DNA from: Sycon ciliatum
Lineage: Eukaryota > Porifera > Calcarea > Leucosolenida > Sycettidae
Assembly (NCBI RefSeq): GCF_964019385.1
Contig: NC_088643.1
Location: forward strand, 15,087,035 to 15,151,034
DNA: 64,000 nt
Reading direction: 5' to 3'
Shown piece after piece: positions 10,970 through 21,846 of the stretch. The notes under the pieces were generated by a model that was given only the letters and a program-made list of their open reading frames with translations, had not been told where the DNA came from and made no database searches. Numbering within the stretch: the stretch's first letter is position 1; each line of letters opens with the position of its first letter. The position numbers and the translations under genes are program-made.

Positions 10970-11353
10970 ACTGCTCTGATGTCCCGGCTGCTGCTGTGGT
11001 TGCGCCGGCTGCTGTGGTTGCGCCGGCTGCTGTGGTTGCGCCGGCTGCTGTGGTCGCGCCGGCTGCTGTGGTCGCGCCGGCTGCTGTGGTCGCGCCGGCT
11101 GCTGTGGTCGCGCCGGCTGCTGTGGTCGCGCCGGCTGCTGTGGTCGCGCCGGCTGCTGTGGTTGCGCCGGCTGCTGTTCTTGCGCCGGCTGCTGTTCTTG
11201 CGCCGGCTGCTGTTCTTGCGCCGGCTGCTGTTCTTGCGCCGGCTGCTGTTCTTGCGCCGGCTGTTGCGCCTGCTGCTGTAGTTGCGCCGGCTGCTGTTGT
11301 TGCGCCTGCTGCTGTTGTTGCGCCTTCTGCAGCTGCTGCTGCATCATTGCCAT
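10970..11353 (-). CDS. polyQ/QPAQEQ first exon, most complete copy of the array (unit 4)
   Basis: Starts at ATG (complement of 11351-11353; MAMMQQQ), runs through Gln/Ala-rich sequence, then about five PAQEQ-type, six PARPQ-type and several PAQPQ-type five- to six-residue repeats, and ends GHQSS at a GTGAGT donor (complement of 10964-10969). It is about 128 codons without a stop. The NLYQSQ...AVYAD module seen in copies 0 and A-C is absent; the 18-bp repeat appears to have expanded in its place. An in-frame stop lies upstream of the ATG, supporting that ATG as the start. The product is not recognised. Downstream exons were not identified. Confidence 0.55.
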
Positions 11354-11669
11354 CGAGAATGCAGTGGATCCATGTGTTTGTTTCGAGGAGAGCACATCAT
11401 CAGGAACATCACGAAGAAATTACAGAATACATTGCCAGCCCTCGTCACTGACATGGCAAAAGAGCACAGTGATTAAGAAACCCCGAAAAGGGAAATGATT
11501 TCCACTTGCACAAGTGTGCTGCTTCTGTAGCCCAGTATTCCAAACACGCAAACATGCCTAGCCAAAGTCACCATTGGCAAACATTTACGGATTCTGCTCA
11601 ATCCATCCAGCACATTCATCCAAGTTCTTTAACGCTAACTGAGACGGAATCAATGCAAGATCTGTTCAT

Positions 11670-11895
11670 ATGCACATGGCACCTAATGGGTAAGGCACTG
11701 TCCTCTCAAAACAGGGATGCTGGGTTCGAATCCCGTTTGTGGATCCTTCTTTTGGAACAGTTTGAACAATCCAATGCTGGATCAAAGTTGTTTGGCCAAC
11801 TGACAAGGACTTAACTAGACTGTAGCTTAGGGATTTTCCCTGAACGTGTAAGACCCTGTGTGTGTTTTTTTTTTACCTTATTCACTCAAATTCCA
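11670..11895 (+). repeat. tRNA-derived SINE, copy 5 (best tRNA-like head)
   Basis: The head has an A-box-like TGGCACCTAATGGG near 11678 and the B-box GGTTCGAATCCC near 11722-11733, at tRNA-like spacing, then the shared body to ACCTTATTCACTCAAAT. It lies upstream of the polyQ exon in the same position as copy 1 relative to copy 0, which shows the two regions are paralogous. Confidence 0.75.
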
Positions 11896-12094
11896 GCAAT
11901 AAAAAGTCATCCACAGTAATATTACTGGTAGTAGCATGGCTAGTTATACTGAAGTCAAAACTGGTTTCACCCTGATGATCCGCCATACCTGAAATTTTTT
12001 TGAATAATTGTTATATTCGTATGCACCAAAGAGACCGTATTTAAAATGTTTGAGTTCAGGTAAACTAAGGTTTGAGTAGAGGTATCCAAAGGTC

Positions 12095-12285
12095 AAAAAG
12101 AGACTCAAGGGTCATACACGTTCAGGGAAAATCGCCACGCTACAGCCTAGACGGGTAATTGTCAGTTCAACAAACAACCTTACTCCAGCATTGGACTGTG
12201 CAAACTGCTGCAAAAGAAGGATCCACGAGCGGGATTGAAACCAGCGCCCCTACCGTTTCTGGGACAGTGCCTTATCGATTCGGGT
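12095..12285 (-). repeat. tRNA-derived SINE, copy 6
   Basis: Reverse orientation, with body motif AGAGACTCAAGGGTCATAC and a head with a degenerate B-box (GGTTTCAATCCC on its own strand). The flank continues into TTCTTGCTACAAAACTCACTGGTG, which recurs at about 53,887-53,910. Confidence 0.65.
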
Positions 12286-12289
12286 ACCG

Positions 12290-14180
12290 GAGATCGCGCA
12301 CACCCTGGCCCGTGGGTCCTTCTTGCTACAAAACTCACTGGTGCTTGCCAGGGGTCCATGCCTGTCAAGGAAGGCCATTCCTGCGGTTGCTGCTGATGGC
12401 GTTGCTGGTGTGCTGGCTGTGGCTGCTCCTTGGATTGCTCCCGGGATTCAGGTGATGCTTGCGACCGCGCTGGCAGACCACCAGACCGCGCCGGTGGTCT
12501 CTACAAGGAACGGAGAGATCACCAATAATAGGATTCAACACAATAAATGAAGCGAGTTGCACATTCACCTTGCACATCTTTTGCGAGAGGTTAATAACAG
12601 GATTAGGATATTTTCAGGACAAATTCATCATGCACATAGAGAACTGGAGCACATGAAACGGTGCCAACTAGCGGGTATTCAGACCACACTTACCGTAACA
12701 TTATTATCAGACATATCACAAAAATCACATAGATCTTTGAAATGAAGGACGCCGCCGCATCAGAACTAGGAGTTTCATGCCCAGCTGGCAATCCCAAGGT
12801 GACTAAAATGATACAGGGAATGCCTGCAGTACCCCATTTATACACAAACATAGTCCAGTATGGCGCTAGACCAAAGCCGCGAAGAAACTAAGCGTGAACA
12901 GGTAGGTGAGAACCTGGGGGGGGGGGGGGGGGGGGGGGGTCGGTGCTAGCTTGTGAATGCATTTGCTGGTATGGGGCTACTCAAAAGTGTTAAAATTGGT
13001 GTAAAAATGGAGGGTAGTAGAGGAGGCGCAGGTTACACGGCCAGGTTGGTCGAGCACACGCTTACTTTTACCTTTTACTGCTAGCTTACAATGTGCTACA
13101 ACATGTGATGATACTGAAGTGTGATAGCAGCAGCACCTTGCTCACGTCGAAACATTTGGAGACAAGCTCTATCTTACTACTGGTGATATTATGTATGTTG
13201 TGCTCACACCCCCCCCCCTTCCCCTCCTCCCCCTGACTGTGGTATCTGCGCCTCTTTCTAACCCTCCAGTTAGCACCAATTATTTTAGCACTTCTGAGCA
13301 GTGAAAGATAGAGATCTGATTTTCAGTAGCATATGCCGCATAGAGTTAGTGTTTATTCATTATTCGTTCATCACTTCGCTAGCCTGCATCCAGTAGTTAC
13401 TGACTTACTTCTGTGGCTTTCAGGTTCACCCATCGCTATGTCTTCCACGTGCTCTGGTTTGCTCGAAGTGTAAGGCCAGTCTTACAGTACTTTGACGTAA
13501 TTTCCGTAAATGTATCACCATAGCATCCTCTGCTAGTCAACAATCGTTACATTCCTTTTTCCTCATAATAATGCTGCTAGCAGTATAAATCTCAGGAAGC
13601 ATAGACGCCTGTTACTGATGCGACTTTGGAATAAAGGTACGACGACAACAACAATAACTTGAGAGAGAGGCAAGGGAAATGCGAAAAGGGGAAGGGAAGG
13701 GGGGGGGGCAGATTCTCAATCTTTTGGTTTCTGCGGCACCCCAGAGCAACGACTGCGTGCTCGCTCTTCCATGGACGTGCTTGCTAGCCTATTATAATTA
13801 TGGCTGTAGTCTTACTCTTACAGTAGGTATCGGTTATAGCGTGGGTGTTTGAAAAACGACTTTCTATTCTTATTTCCGATATTTCTTACACACGATAAAT
13901 CAAGTGTGGCATGCATATCACATGCATGTGCGCAGAGGCAGGAAGATCATCGTACATGCAACGCAGTACTTCTGTGCATGTGGCTGGTCATACTCATAGT
14001 CATACTCATACGCGAATGACTAGTCCCATACCCTAGCCCTAGGCTTACCATGTTGCAAAACGAGTTACATGTACATGTAGATCTACATGACCAAAACAGT
14101 TGAATCTGCAGCACTACGCGGTATACGACGCAACGAGAGTCAGATCAGAACGGATGTTATTACTACAGCCTAGTACAGGC
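12290..14180. other. non-coding stretch with homopolymer runs
   Basis: No credible gene. It contains a G homopolymer of more than 20 bases at 12917-12939, a C-rich run near 13207-13232 and a GA/G-rich stretch near 13660-13710. The remainder shows no recognisable feature. Confidence 0.6.
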
Positions 14181-14383
14181 GAAACGCTCTCTCTAGGCTG
14201 CAAAGTAAGTAACCGGTAGTTCTGGCACAGAGCTCTCCTTCTCACCACCACCACCATCAGTTCGCGCCTGGCGCCTGGTCGATGCATGGTTGGCGGTATC
14301 CGGCATAGCAGGCTGGTACATCAAGTAGCGCATGGCACATACCATGCATACCGGTAGATGATGACACAGCAAGGACATATCTC

Positions 14384-14427
14384 GATTGCGACGTACGTTT
14401 CGTCCCCGCTGGACTCATCAGGCAATC
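14384..14427 (-). ncRNA. type I hammerhead ribozyme, left arm of palindrome
   Basis: Mirror copy of the right-arm ribozyme. On the minus strand: GATTGC, CTGATGA, stem II GTCC/GGAC around AGCGG, GAA, stem III ACG/CGT with loop TA, C, GCAATC. Confidence 0.85.
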
Positions 14428-14487
14428 TTCTTCTTGGATGTCTTCATATGGAGCTTGACTCGGGAGAATGAAGACATCCAAGAAGAA

Positions 14488-14531
14488 GATTGCCTGATGA
14501 GTCCAGCGGGGACGAAACGTACGTCGCAATC
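14488..14531 (+). ncRNA. type I hammerhead ribozyme, right arm of palindrome
   Basis: Stem I GATTGC/GCAATC is fully paired. Core CTGATGA is at 14494-14500, stem II GTCC/GGAC has a 5-nt loop, core GAA is at 14514-14516, stem III is ACG/CGT with a 2-nt TA loop, and cleavage is predicted after C14525. The sequence is unrelated to the 1.4-kb family, so this is a second ribozyme family. Confidence 0.87.
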
Positions 14532-14799
14532 AAGCTATGTCGTTGCTGTGTCATGCGCTACTTGATGTAACAGCCTGCTATGCCGGATACCGCCAGCCAT
14601 GCATCGACCAGGCGCCAGGCGCGAACTGATGGTGGTGGTGGTGAGAAGGAAAGCTCTGTGCCAGAACTTTGCAGCCTAGAGAGCGTTTGTGGGCAGGCGT
14701 GTGTTTACCGCCATATTGCCAGGTGTGTCTTTACCACCATATTTATCAACCAGAAGAGCGCTAGCGCGTGATTTATTCAAAGATGTTTCTTATCTCGGC

Positions 14800-14940
14800 A
14801 TGGCTTCGCAGGCGTCTTTGGCGACATCAGCATCGTCAGCTACCTCTGATTGCTCCTCTCCACTGCCTGTCTACTCTCTTTCGCCTGGAGTGTCCTCACC
14901 GTCATCTGTGTGGCTGAAAAGACTATGGCGATACGCATAA
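14800..14940 (+). pseudogene. gene-like fragment MASQAS..., copy 1
   Basis: ATG followed by a Ser/Ala/Pro-rich reading (MASQASLATSASS, later PVYSLSPG and SSVWLK) to a TAA. The DNA from about 14750 to 15110 is the reverse complement of the stretch around 22,950-23,290 and in part of 18,360-18,610, where the same peptide is read. Conservation of the peptide in both copies could simply reflect the duplication. No protein family is recognised, and the reading diverges from copy 2 after SSVWLK. Confidence 0.3.
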
Positions 14941-15295
14941 AATTTGACTTGGCCATGGAGTTGGTTTTTCTGAGGCGACTGAGGAGGCAGGTTTGGCCCT
15001 CGACTCTTTGGGCGATCAAAATTCGTCGGAATCAGCAAGAAAAGGAGCACGGGACAGAACGTTGCTGATGCTGGGGCTCACGAAATGAAAACACATCATT
15101 TTCGACTTGCAAAACAAACGTTGGTGCGAAAATTCCACATTTTGATGTTCGACAAATGCCCGAAAAGCGCCGAACCGAAATTCGGAATGCAAAACCTCAC
15201 AAAACTTGCATGTACATGTAGCTAGTCACCATGGTCACATAGAAAGACACTAAGTCTTGTAGTCTGTAGTGCCAGTAGATCTACTAGGCAGATAC

Positions 15296-15392
15296 TAGTA
15301 CTGAAGTACTAGTACTACTACTAGTAGTAGTGTTGTTGCTAGTAGACTACTAGTACTAGTACCAGTACTAGTACTAGTAGTAGTGGCCTGCT
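15296..15392. repeat. CTAGTA-type simple repeat
   Basis: Dense, self-complementary array of TACTAG/CTAGTA hexamer variants, directly upstream of a LINE fragment. Confidence 0.85.
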
Positions 15393-15484
15393 TAGCGCGA
15401 AGCCTGGCATCACATTTCCAAGCAAAACGCGAGAACCTACTTGGACAGTACAGACTGTCCAGTACTGCAGGGGCGTCGGAAGCA

Positions 15485-16580
15485 GGGAGTTGTATGGTAT
15501 AGATGACTGGCCTTATCTGTTCTGATTCCTCCCCTGCACAATTACTCCTTACCATGCAGCATCGCATCAACAGCACTGTCATGTGGATGCAAACGTGGAA
15601 ACTCCAGCCCAATTTAGACAAGACAGAAGCCATGTATATTTCTTCATCCCCTCCTTATCAACCATTATTCTTCCCTGACTCGACTATGCCTATCCGTGTT
15701 GTTACTCAGCACAAACATCTAGGTGTGATGCTTGACTGCAAACTCTCTTGGGCTGCACATGTCAACTGTGTATGCAAGCGAACCAGTTCAGCCTTAGGGG
15801 TACTACAACCACATTGCACTCATTTGCCCATCCAGTGTAAACTATTATTTTATCAGTGCTATATTCTCCCTTTATTCGACTATTGCGATACCGCTTGGTG
15901 TGGCCTTTCTGACACAACTCTGAGCCAATTAGAAGTCCACCATAGATTTATACTTAAAATTCTTTACAACAAGGATCGATGTTTTCCTTCGGATGCCCTT
16001 TATCGACTTGCACACACTTCTCCTCTCTCCGTTCGTCATAAGCACCATCTCTGTACACTGGTTCATAAGATATTTCTTCATAAAACCCCTTCACACATGA
16101 TGAAGTACAATTGGTTTTCGACAAGCTCAACCCGTAACGCGCTCACCCTGCCTCTTGTTAAGTCAGCCCAGTATCTAAAGTCCCCTTTGTTTTCCGGCTA
16201 CTCTCATTGGTTATCATTACCATACGGTCTGAAAACTTGTTCTTCTATTGGTCAGTTTAAAGATCTACTATCACAACTGAACTAGACGCAATAATTATCA
16301 TCGAAGAACATTCTCGAATACCTGGGTGATGCACGAATTTTGATAGTGCTCACTTCCGTTAATCGTTTTTCTTTGTAATTTTCCATTCATTTTCTGCTTT
16401 AATTCATATTTGCTTTGTTTTCCTAGCTTACTATTGCCGTGGCTGGCTCAACGCCCTTGTCTCAGGGGATTCTCTCCCGGCATTAGCTATGCTTGTCACA
16501 TGCTATGAGATTGTGTCTAATAATAATAATGACTCCCTGGTAGTGTGGTACGCGGACCGGTCAGCCATAATAATAATAGT
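15485..16580 (+). mobile_element. 5'-truncated LINE (RT C-terminal part and 3' UTR)
   Basis: The open frame 15503-16285 (260 aa) matches the region just after the YADD box and beyond in non-LTR reverse transcriptases: WKLQPNLDKTEAM, HKHLGVMLDCKLSW, then ILPLFDYCDTAW and a C-terminal SHWLSLPYGLK. It aligns throughout with the C-terminal half of the LINE at 18.6-22.3 kb, but is a divergent copy of the same clade. A 3' UTR follows and ends in TAATAATAATAAT tracts near 16519 and 16571. There is no endonuclease or catalytic RT core, so it is a dead insertion. Confidence 0.8.
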
Positions 16581-16799
16581 GCAATATTAAATTTTATTAT
16601 TTACTCGTGTGGAAGGGGTGGCTGAGGCGAACATTTTGGAAATTTAGATCCCAGATGACCATGGTGTATTGTATTGAAGGCGCACTTCAAGTGACTTGTC
16701 TAGGGCCTAGGCCAGGGTAGGGAGATCGAGAGTCCGTAGATCTACGTTGCATTTTGTGCGGCAAGACAGTTTTGGGGAAATGGAAAAAAGAAATACCTT

Positions 16800-17205
16800 A
16801 CTCGCGCGATTAGAGCCCTCTCTTGAATAGTGCCCTATCTCCAATAGTGCCCTAGTCTCTAAAGGCCAGTGAAAAATAAATCCCTCTCTTGAATAGTGCC
16901 CCCCCCCCGGTCTTGTAACCAAGCCCGTGTGCAAGTTTGGTGTTCTTTTGCTAATGTTCTTGGCCATTGCTTTGCACTGGTGTTTTCAGGAACAAAATCG
17001 CAGGTCTTGTTCCCGTTTCTGTGGAGTCGTGAGCGTTTACAGTACACGTTAGGCTCTGTTTTTCTTTGCTTTATGCTGGATGGCGCAAATGTACCAGCAA
17101 TGAAAAAATAGTGCCCTCTCTTGAATAGTGCCCTCTCTTGAATACTGCCTCATCTGTGACGGACATTGAAAAAATAGTGCCCCAGGGTCACTAATCACGC
17201 GATAA
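16800..17205. mobile_element. MITE-like element with CTCTTGAATAGTGCCC subrepeats
   Basis: The ends are imperfect inverted repeats (CGCGCGATTAG near 16803; CTAATCACGCG near 17190). The interior repeats CTCTTGAATAGTGCCC-type motifs four to five times. No coding sequence is seen. Confidence 0.5.
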
Positions 17206-17247
17206 CGGTATGTTACAGGGTAACTGTTCCCCTTGCCCACCCCCTAC

Positions 17248-17588
17248 TATAGGGCTTGAAAGTGATGACGTCAAAACGGCCAGGGAGTAGTAAGTTGACA
17301 TCAGATTTCTATTTTTGGATCCACTAAGGTGTGACTTTGCTATTGCCTAAGTATGTGGGTGCATAGCAACCCACTCATGTCGCATGCAGGTGTGACTTTT
17401 ATTTCGCCACCAGTTGTAACCCCGCCCCCAGTAGCCAAATCAGTCAGTTTCACTGGTTACATCACCTTGCTGAGAGTAAGACCGCTTGAAATGTGCTTGG
17501 ATCCATACAAAAACTGGATCCAGGTGGATCCAATTTTTGAATTTTTGAAATTGTTGCTATGCTGTGACGTAGCACTTTCAAGCCCTAT
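17248..17588. mobile_element. MITE with ~25-bp terminal inverted repeats
   Basis: The left end TAGGGCTTGAAAGTGATGACG and the right end ACGTAGCACTTTCAAGCCCTA are inverted repeats with two mismatches, flanked by TA-like sequence. About 340 bp and non-coding. Confidence 0.65.
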
Positions 17589-17696
17589 TCTTCCCTGGCT
17601 AGAACACTGTAAGTGGACTGTAGTCATTATATTATTACTGTAGTCATTATACTATTACTGTAGTCATTATATTATTACTGTAGTAATTATATTGCA

Positions 17697-18090
17697 TTAT
17701 GAATACAAGTACAATCTTACGCAAGAGGTACACAAAAGGAAGTGAATAGGGCTGTTGTTTTGTTGTAACTCAGAGTTTCATGGCAAAACAACAATCATCA
17801 GACAACATAAGGAGATTAGAAAAAACGCAGGTACATGTATATGGAGGCAAGTAGAGGAGATAGAATAATTCAGTGAAGACAATAATGATAATCAACACCT
17901 CCCAGAGGCAGTACGCTCTGACGTGCAAGAATCAACATCTCAAGCAGTCAAGGTGTTGGGTGCCTATGCCATGGTGAAACATGAACACACACACTCATCC
18001 ACACACACACACCGTCTCACACTAGTCCACACACACAGCCTCTCGTTCTCACACACTCCACACTCCCGCATTATCGCACCTAAACACACG

Positions 18091-18125
<35 letters not shown>

Positions 18126-18610
18126 CACACACACATACGCGTACACACACACACACACACGCCAAACCCATAGCACGCCATACACGTTATGTCACTTCAT
18201 AACCCAGCAAAAACTTGCGCTGGTGTCGGCACTATGATACAAACTCGCTCCTTTTATTAAGTACAATCTTAAAAACAATCTTACAACTAACCTGACTTCC
18301 TGTCTACTGCACAAATTACAAACTAACTGTCTCAGGTAACAAAAAAGCGGGACAAAAACGTTTGTTTTGCAAGTCGAACATGATGTGTTTTCATTTTGTG
18401 AGCTCCAGCATCAGCAACGTCCTGTCCCGTGCTCCTTTTCTTGCTGATTCCAACGAACTTTAATCGCCCAAAGAGTCGAGGGTCAAACCTGTCGCCTCAG
18501 AATAGCCAACCTTTATGGCCAAGTATCGCCATAGTTTTCAGCCACACAGATGACGGTGAGGACACTCCAGGCGAAAGGGAGTAGACAGGCAGTGGAGAGG
18601 AGCAATCAGA
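17697..18610. repeat. left ~0.9-kb direct repeat flanking a LINE (giant TSD candidate)
   Basis: Matches 22296-23193 with about five substitutions plus a shorter (CA)n tract in the right copy. It starts at TTATGAATACAAG and stops exactly at the 3' tail of the minus-strand LINE. It includes a (CA)n microsatellite (about 17980-18165) and part of the MASQAS gene-like fragment. Confidence 0.85.
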
Positions 18611-18823
18611 TGTATTATTATTATTATTTTATTATTTCACAATCACGATGACATAGTGCCAATAAGCATGTGATGCGGGCGATTTTAACCAGCCATGGTG
18701 GGGACAACTGAGAAAAAGAAGGAGAAGAAAAAGAGAAAAGAAAACAAAACAAAAGGAGTACTATAGGAACCTGGAGAGAGCAGTATGAAGATTAGGCTAG
18801 CAATGGAAAACAACGAATTCAAT

Positions 18824-21800
18824 TCAATTCGACTTAGGCGCGGGCAGAATGTAACAAAATGCAGCGAAGGTGTCATGAGACTTTACCTCCTGCGGAAGCC
18901 GAGACCAATGAGAATAGGACTTGAACAGAGGGGATTTTAAAAGGATCGATGACCTGGCAAGTGGGAAATGGAGAGAACATCTAGTACGCGAGCTATTATT
19001 GAACCAGCTTAAATGCGCAAGTGCATGAGGAGGAGCAAGTTGAAGCTTAATGCGGTGAATGAATTTGCATGCCGAGTGGAGAAAGCGTTCTGAGAGAGGG
19101 GAAGAGGAAGCCAAAATGTATAGCGTCTGAGAGGAGGTCAGAGGGGGCATGCGAAATATTAATCGAAGTAATTTACGGTGGGTGACTTCTAACCGATGCA
19201 TAAGAGCGGAGGATAGACCGGAGGACCAAACGAGAGAGCAGTAATCAAACAAAGGAAGAACATAAGAGTGATAAATTTGTATTCGACAACCATGGTGTAG
19301 ATGGAAGATGTGAGGAGAAATGCAGCCTATCGCGGAGCAAACTCGCTTTTCAATATAGGTTACGTGCGAATCCCAGGACAAGTGTTCATCAAGAAATATA
19401 CCAAGGTGTTTGTGATTTTTAACAATATTGATAGCAATGGGATCATCAGGGAAAGTAAAAAGCCGAGTCGTAAAGAGGGTGAGGTCACTGGAGGGTCGTG
19501 GGGGGATACAAAGGATTGCCGTTTTCGACACATTGGGGCGGAGTTTCCACTTCGACATCCAGCGCACAACTTGATTAATGTGATACTGTAGCGAGTCGCA
19601 GGCTTGCAATAAGCCTGGCTCGGTTATATGGAGCGCTGTATCGTCCGCGTAGAGTGAGGTATGATCCAAACCTGCCAAATCATTAACGTATACGATGAAC
19701 AATAGAGGCCCCAAGATAGAGCCCTGGGGCACTCCAGAGTGGACTGTTAGAGGGGCGGATAGGGCATGTCCAATTCGGACACTCTGTCGACGTTCAGTGA
19801 GATAGCTGGTGAGCCACTGCAGACACGTCCCGGCTACGCCAAACGCTGCTAACTTATGGAGGAGACCCCTTGTCCAGACAGTGTCAAATGCTTTGCTAAG
19901 GTCGAAAAAACATAGGAGGCTAAATTGCTTCTGATCCTTGCATTCATATTATAGCTTCTGCACAAGCCTCAGCAACTGCCAGGCGGTTGAATCGCCTCGC
20001 CGAAATCCAGACTGTGACGGGTCAAGGACCGGGTTCACATGTTGGTATAAGTGGCCAAATGCCACACGTTCACAGAGCTTTGAAATGGTGGAAAGGAGTG
20101 AAATCGGCCGGTAATTGGATGCAGACAGTTTACTGCCTTTATTCTTGTAAATAGGCACAACCACAGCTGCCTTCCAGACATCAGGGAAGATTCCGGTGGC
20201 GAAGGACTGGTTGAAAACTAGGCTGAGAGGGATAGCTATACTAGGAGACAGGGCTTTTAGGAGTTCATGGGATATGCCATCTGCACCTGCCGCCTTCTTG
20301 GGCTTTAGGCGACGGATGTGTTGGGCAATGGCGGTGGGAGTAGTGCTAAAAGAGGGTAGTGCTGGGAGCCCGTGGTGTGGAATACCAGGGAGAGACCATG
20401 CAGGATCATCCGGCGTTCCACAAAGCTGATGAATTGGCGATTCAGAGCATTGGCAATCTGGGTAGGGTCGTTGTGTACTGTGTTATTTTCATGGAGTTCA
20501 GTGATGATAGGGTTTCCAACAGGGGTCGGCGAACGGAGCTGCTTAACAAACTTGAACAAACTAGGGGTGGATGCAATAATGGATGAGGGGTTAGTGCTAA
20601 TGGAGGACACATACTGGCGGTGAGCCTCTCTAGATAGGATTCGTGCTCTGTTACGTTCGCACTTGTAATGCTTGTGATTGCTAGGGGTAGGATACTTGCG
20701 ATACAAGCTGTACGAGTCTCGCTTCCTCTTCAGCTGAGCTTTAACAGCACGTGTCAGCCACGGGGGACTTGGCGTACGTCGTCTAGGGGCTGAAGAGCGC
20801 GACCGGGTAGGTAGGAAAGCGGAGCATAGACCATGAAGGATGTCATAAAATGCTGGAGCAGTACGGTTTGGATCTCCAAGCTTCAACTGGAGAGCAGCAT
20901 GCCAGTTCAAATTAGCAATGGATTCATTTAGAGCAACTAGGTGAGTGGGAAGAATGGAGGAGATGTCAAACTGACTGAAGTCAGGTATCTGGAAGGAATG
21001 GGAGGGCAGTGTAGTGTTGGGTGCAGGTGGTGATGCGGTACATGTCGGGATGCACAAACGGCCGAGAACAATTGAGTGGTCCGACTGACCGAGAGGGGCT
21101 GGGGGGCGCGGATCGCAGATGCTGGCTGCAGTGTCAGTGATCATCAAATCCAGAGCAGCCTCATTGCCTTTGTGGGAGCGGTGGGTCGAGAATGTGACGT
21201 GTTGCTGCAAGGCAAACATGTCAAGAAGACATGAAAGGTGGTGGCCCGCAGTGTCTGTTGTTGTTCCATACCAGGTGGAACATTCAGCATTGAAATCTCC
21301 CATGATGAGGACTGGCGAGCCAGGGGTCCGTATTTTAGTCAAGCAGCTTTGAAATGAGGCGTAAAAGTTATCTATCACCGACGGGTCGGTGGACGGTGGG
21401 CGGTAGACAGCCGCAATTTGGATGGGCTGCTGGCGCGTGGGGCAAGCAGAGGTTCCAGTGGATGGCGATATCTCTACCCAGGTAGCTTCCAATTGCGGAA
21501 GATGTAGGTCTGTACGGTGGGTAATAGGACCAAATGCACTTGATTTTACTAAGATAGCAACACCGCCATAGGCCAGGAAGTCGTTGGTGTTAATTTTATT
21601 CTCGGAGGTGGGTCGATCCCTTCGAAAACATTCATAGCCTGGGAAGGAGAGGGAAATGTGTGGACACAACCAGGTTTCAGTTATGCAAACAACAAGGGGA
21701 CAGCTGGTCGTGAGAAAGTCAGATAGCTCAGAAGATTTGTTTCTAAGGGAACGTGCATTGATGCAGGCTACGGAAAAGGCGGCTAGGGGCGTTGAAGGAT

Positions 21801-21846
21801 AGAAGGGTGTTGCGTTAGGGTCAAGTTGAGGTGTTGGTTTACTCAT
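18824..21846 (-). pseudogene. LINE ORF2: endonuclease-reverse transcriptase (one frameshift, one stop)
   Basis: The N-terminal endonuclease shows INARSLRNK, ITETW, VYRPP, GDFNAE, LDLMITD and GQSDHS in order, the full apurinic/apyrimidinic endonuclease signature. The RT follows with NYRPISLLSTISK, QSGFRRGDST, FFDLSKAFD, GVPQGSILGPLLF and SLYADDTALH, then a C-terminal domain ending SHWSRLPQEVK. About 1,000 codons. A frameshift lies between about 20,165 and 20,340, and an in-frame TAA at about 19,949 interrupts the RT, so this copy cannot make an active enzyme. The start ATG overlaps the ORF1 stop as ATGA. Confidence 0.85.

Larger units (their letters stand above)
2091..11322. repeat. large tandem array, units of about 2.4-2.5 kb
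   Basis: Landmarks recur in order in each unit: GCCATGCACGGAAATTTGG (2175, 4738, 7135, 9651), TTCAGCACCTTACCTGAG (2607, 5167, 7568, 10084), CCAGCCATGGTGCAAAGG (3254, 5790, 8277, 10732) and the exon donor (3630, 6121, 8644, 10964). Junctions between units lie at 4076, 6459 and 8973, where a CTG-rich coding repeat is fused to the SINE edge GAGTGAATAAGG. Units are nearly identical outside the microsatellites, so the amplification is recent. The spacer within a unit (for example 2100-3360) shows no gene. It holds short imperfect repeats of AGTACAGCAAGGGTATGACA and sequence also related to the introns of copies A-C at 37-47 kb. Confidence 0.85.
14183..14684. repeat. ~500-bp palindrome carrying two divergent hammerhead ribozymes
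   Basis: The left arm (14183-14447) and right arm (14468-14684) are reverse complements apart from a 13-bp and a ~28-bp segment present only on the left. The arms meet around a ~20-bp spacer (ATGGAGCTTGACTCGGGAGA). Each arm carries a complete hammerhead motif pointing away from the centre. The open frames across it are symmetric by-products. It looks like two inverted copies of a ribozyme-bearing element terminus (Penelope-like or retrozyme). Confidence 0.8.

Noticed and set aside
17760-17830. CTGATGA and GAAAC on the minus strand near 17,795 (and its duplicate near 22,395) as another hammerhead
   Set aside because: The bases between the two boxes do not pair as stem II, and the flanks do not pair as stem I.
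17980-18165. CA-rich arrays as telomeric or CRISPR-like repeats
   Set aside because: Plain dinucleotide microsatellites without regular spacers.
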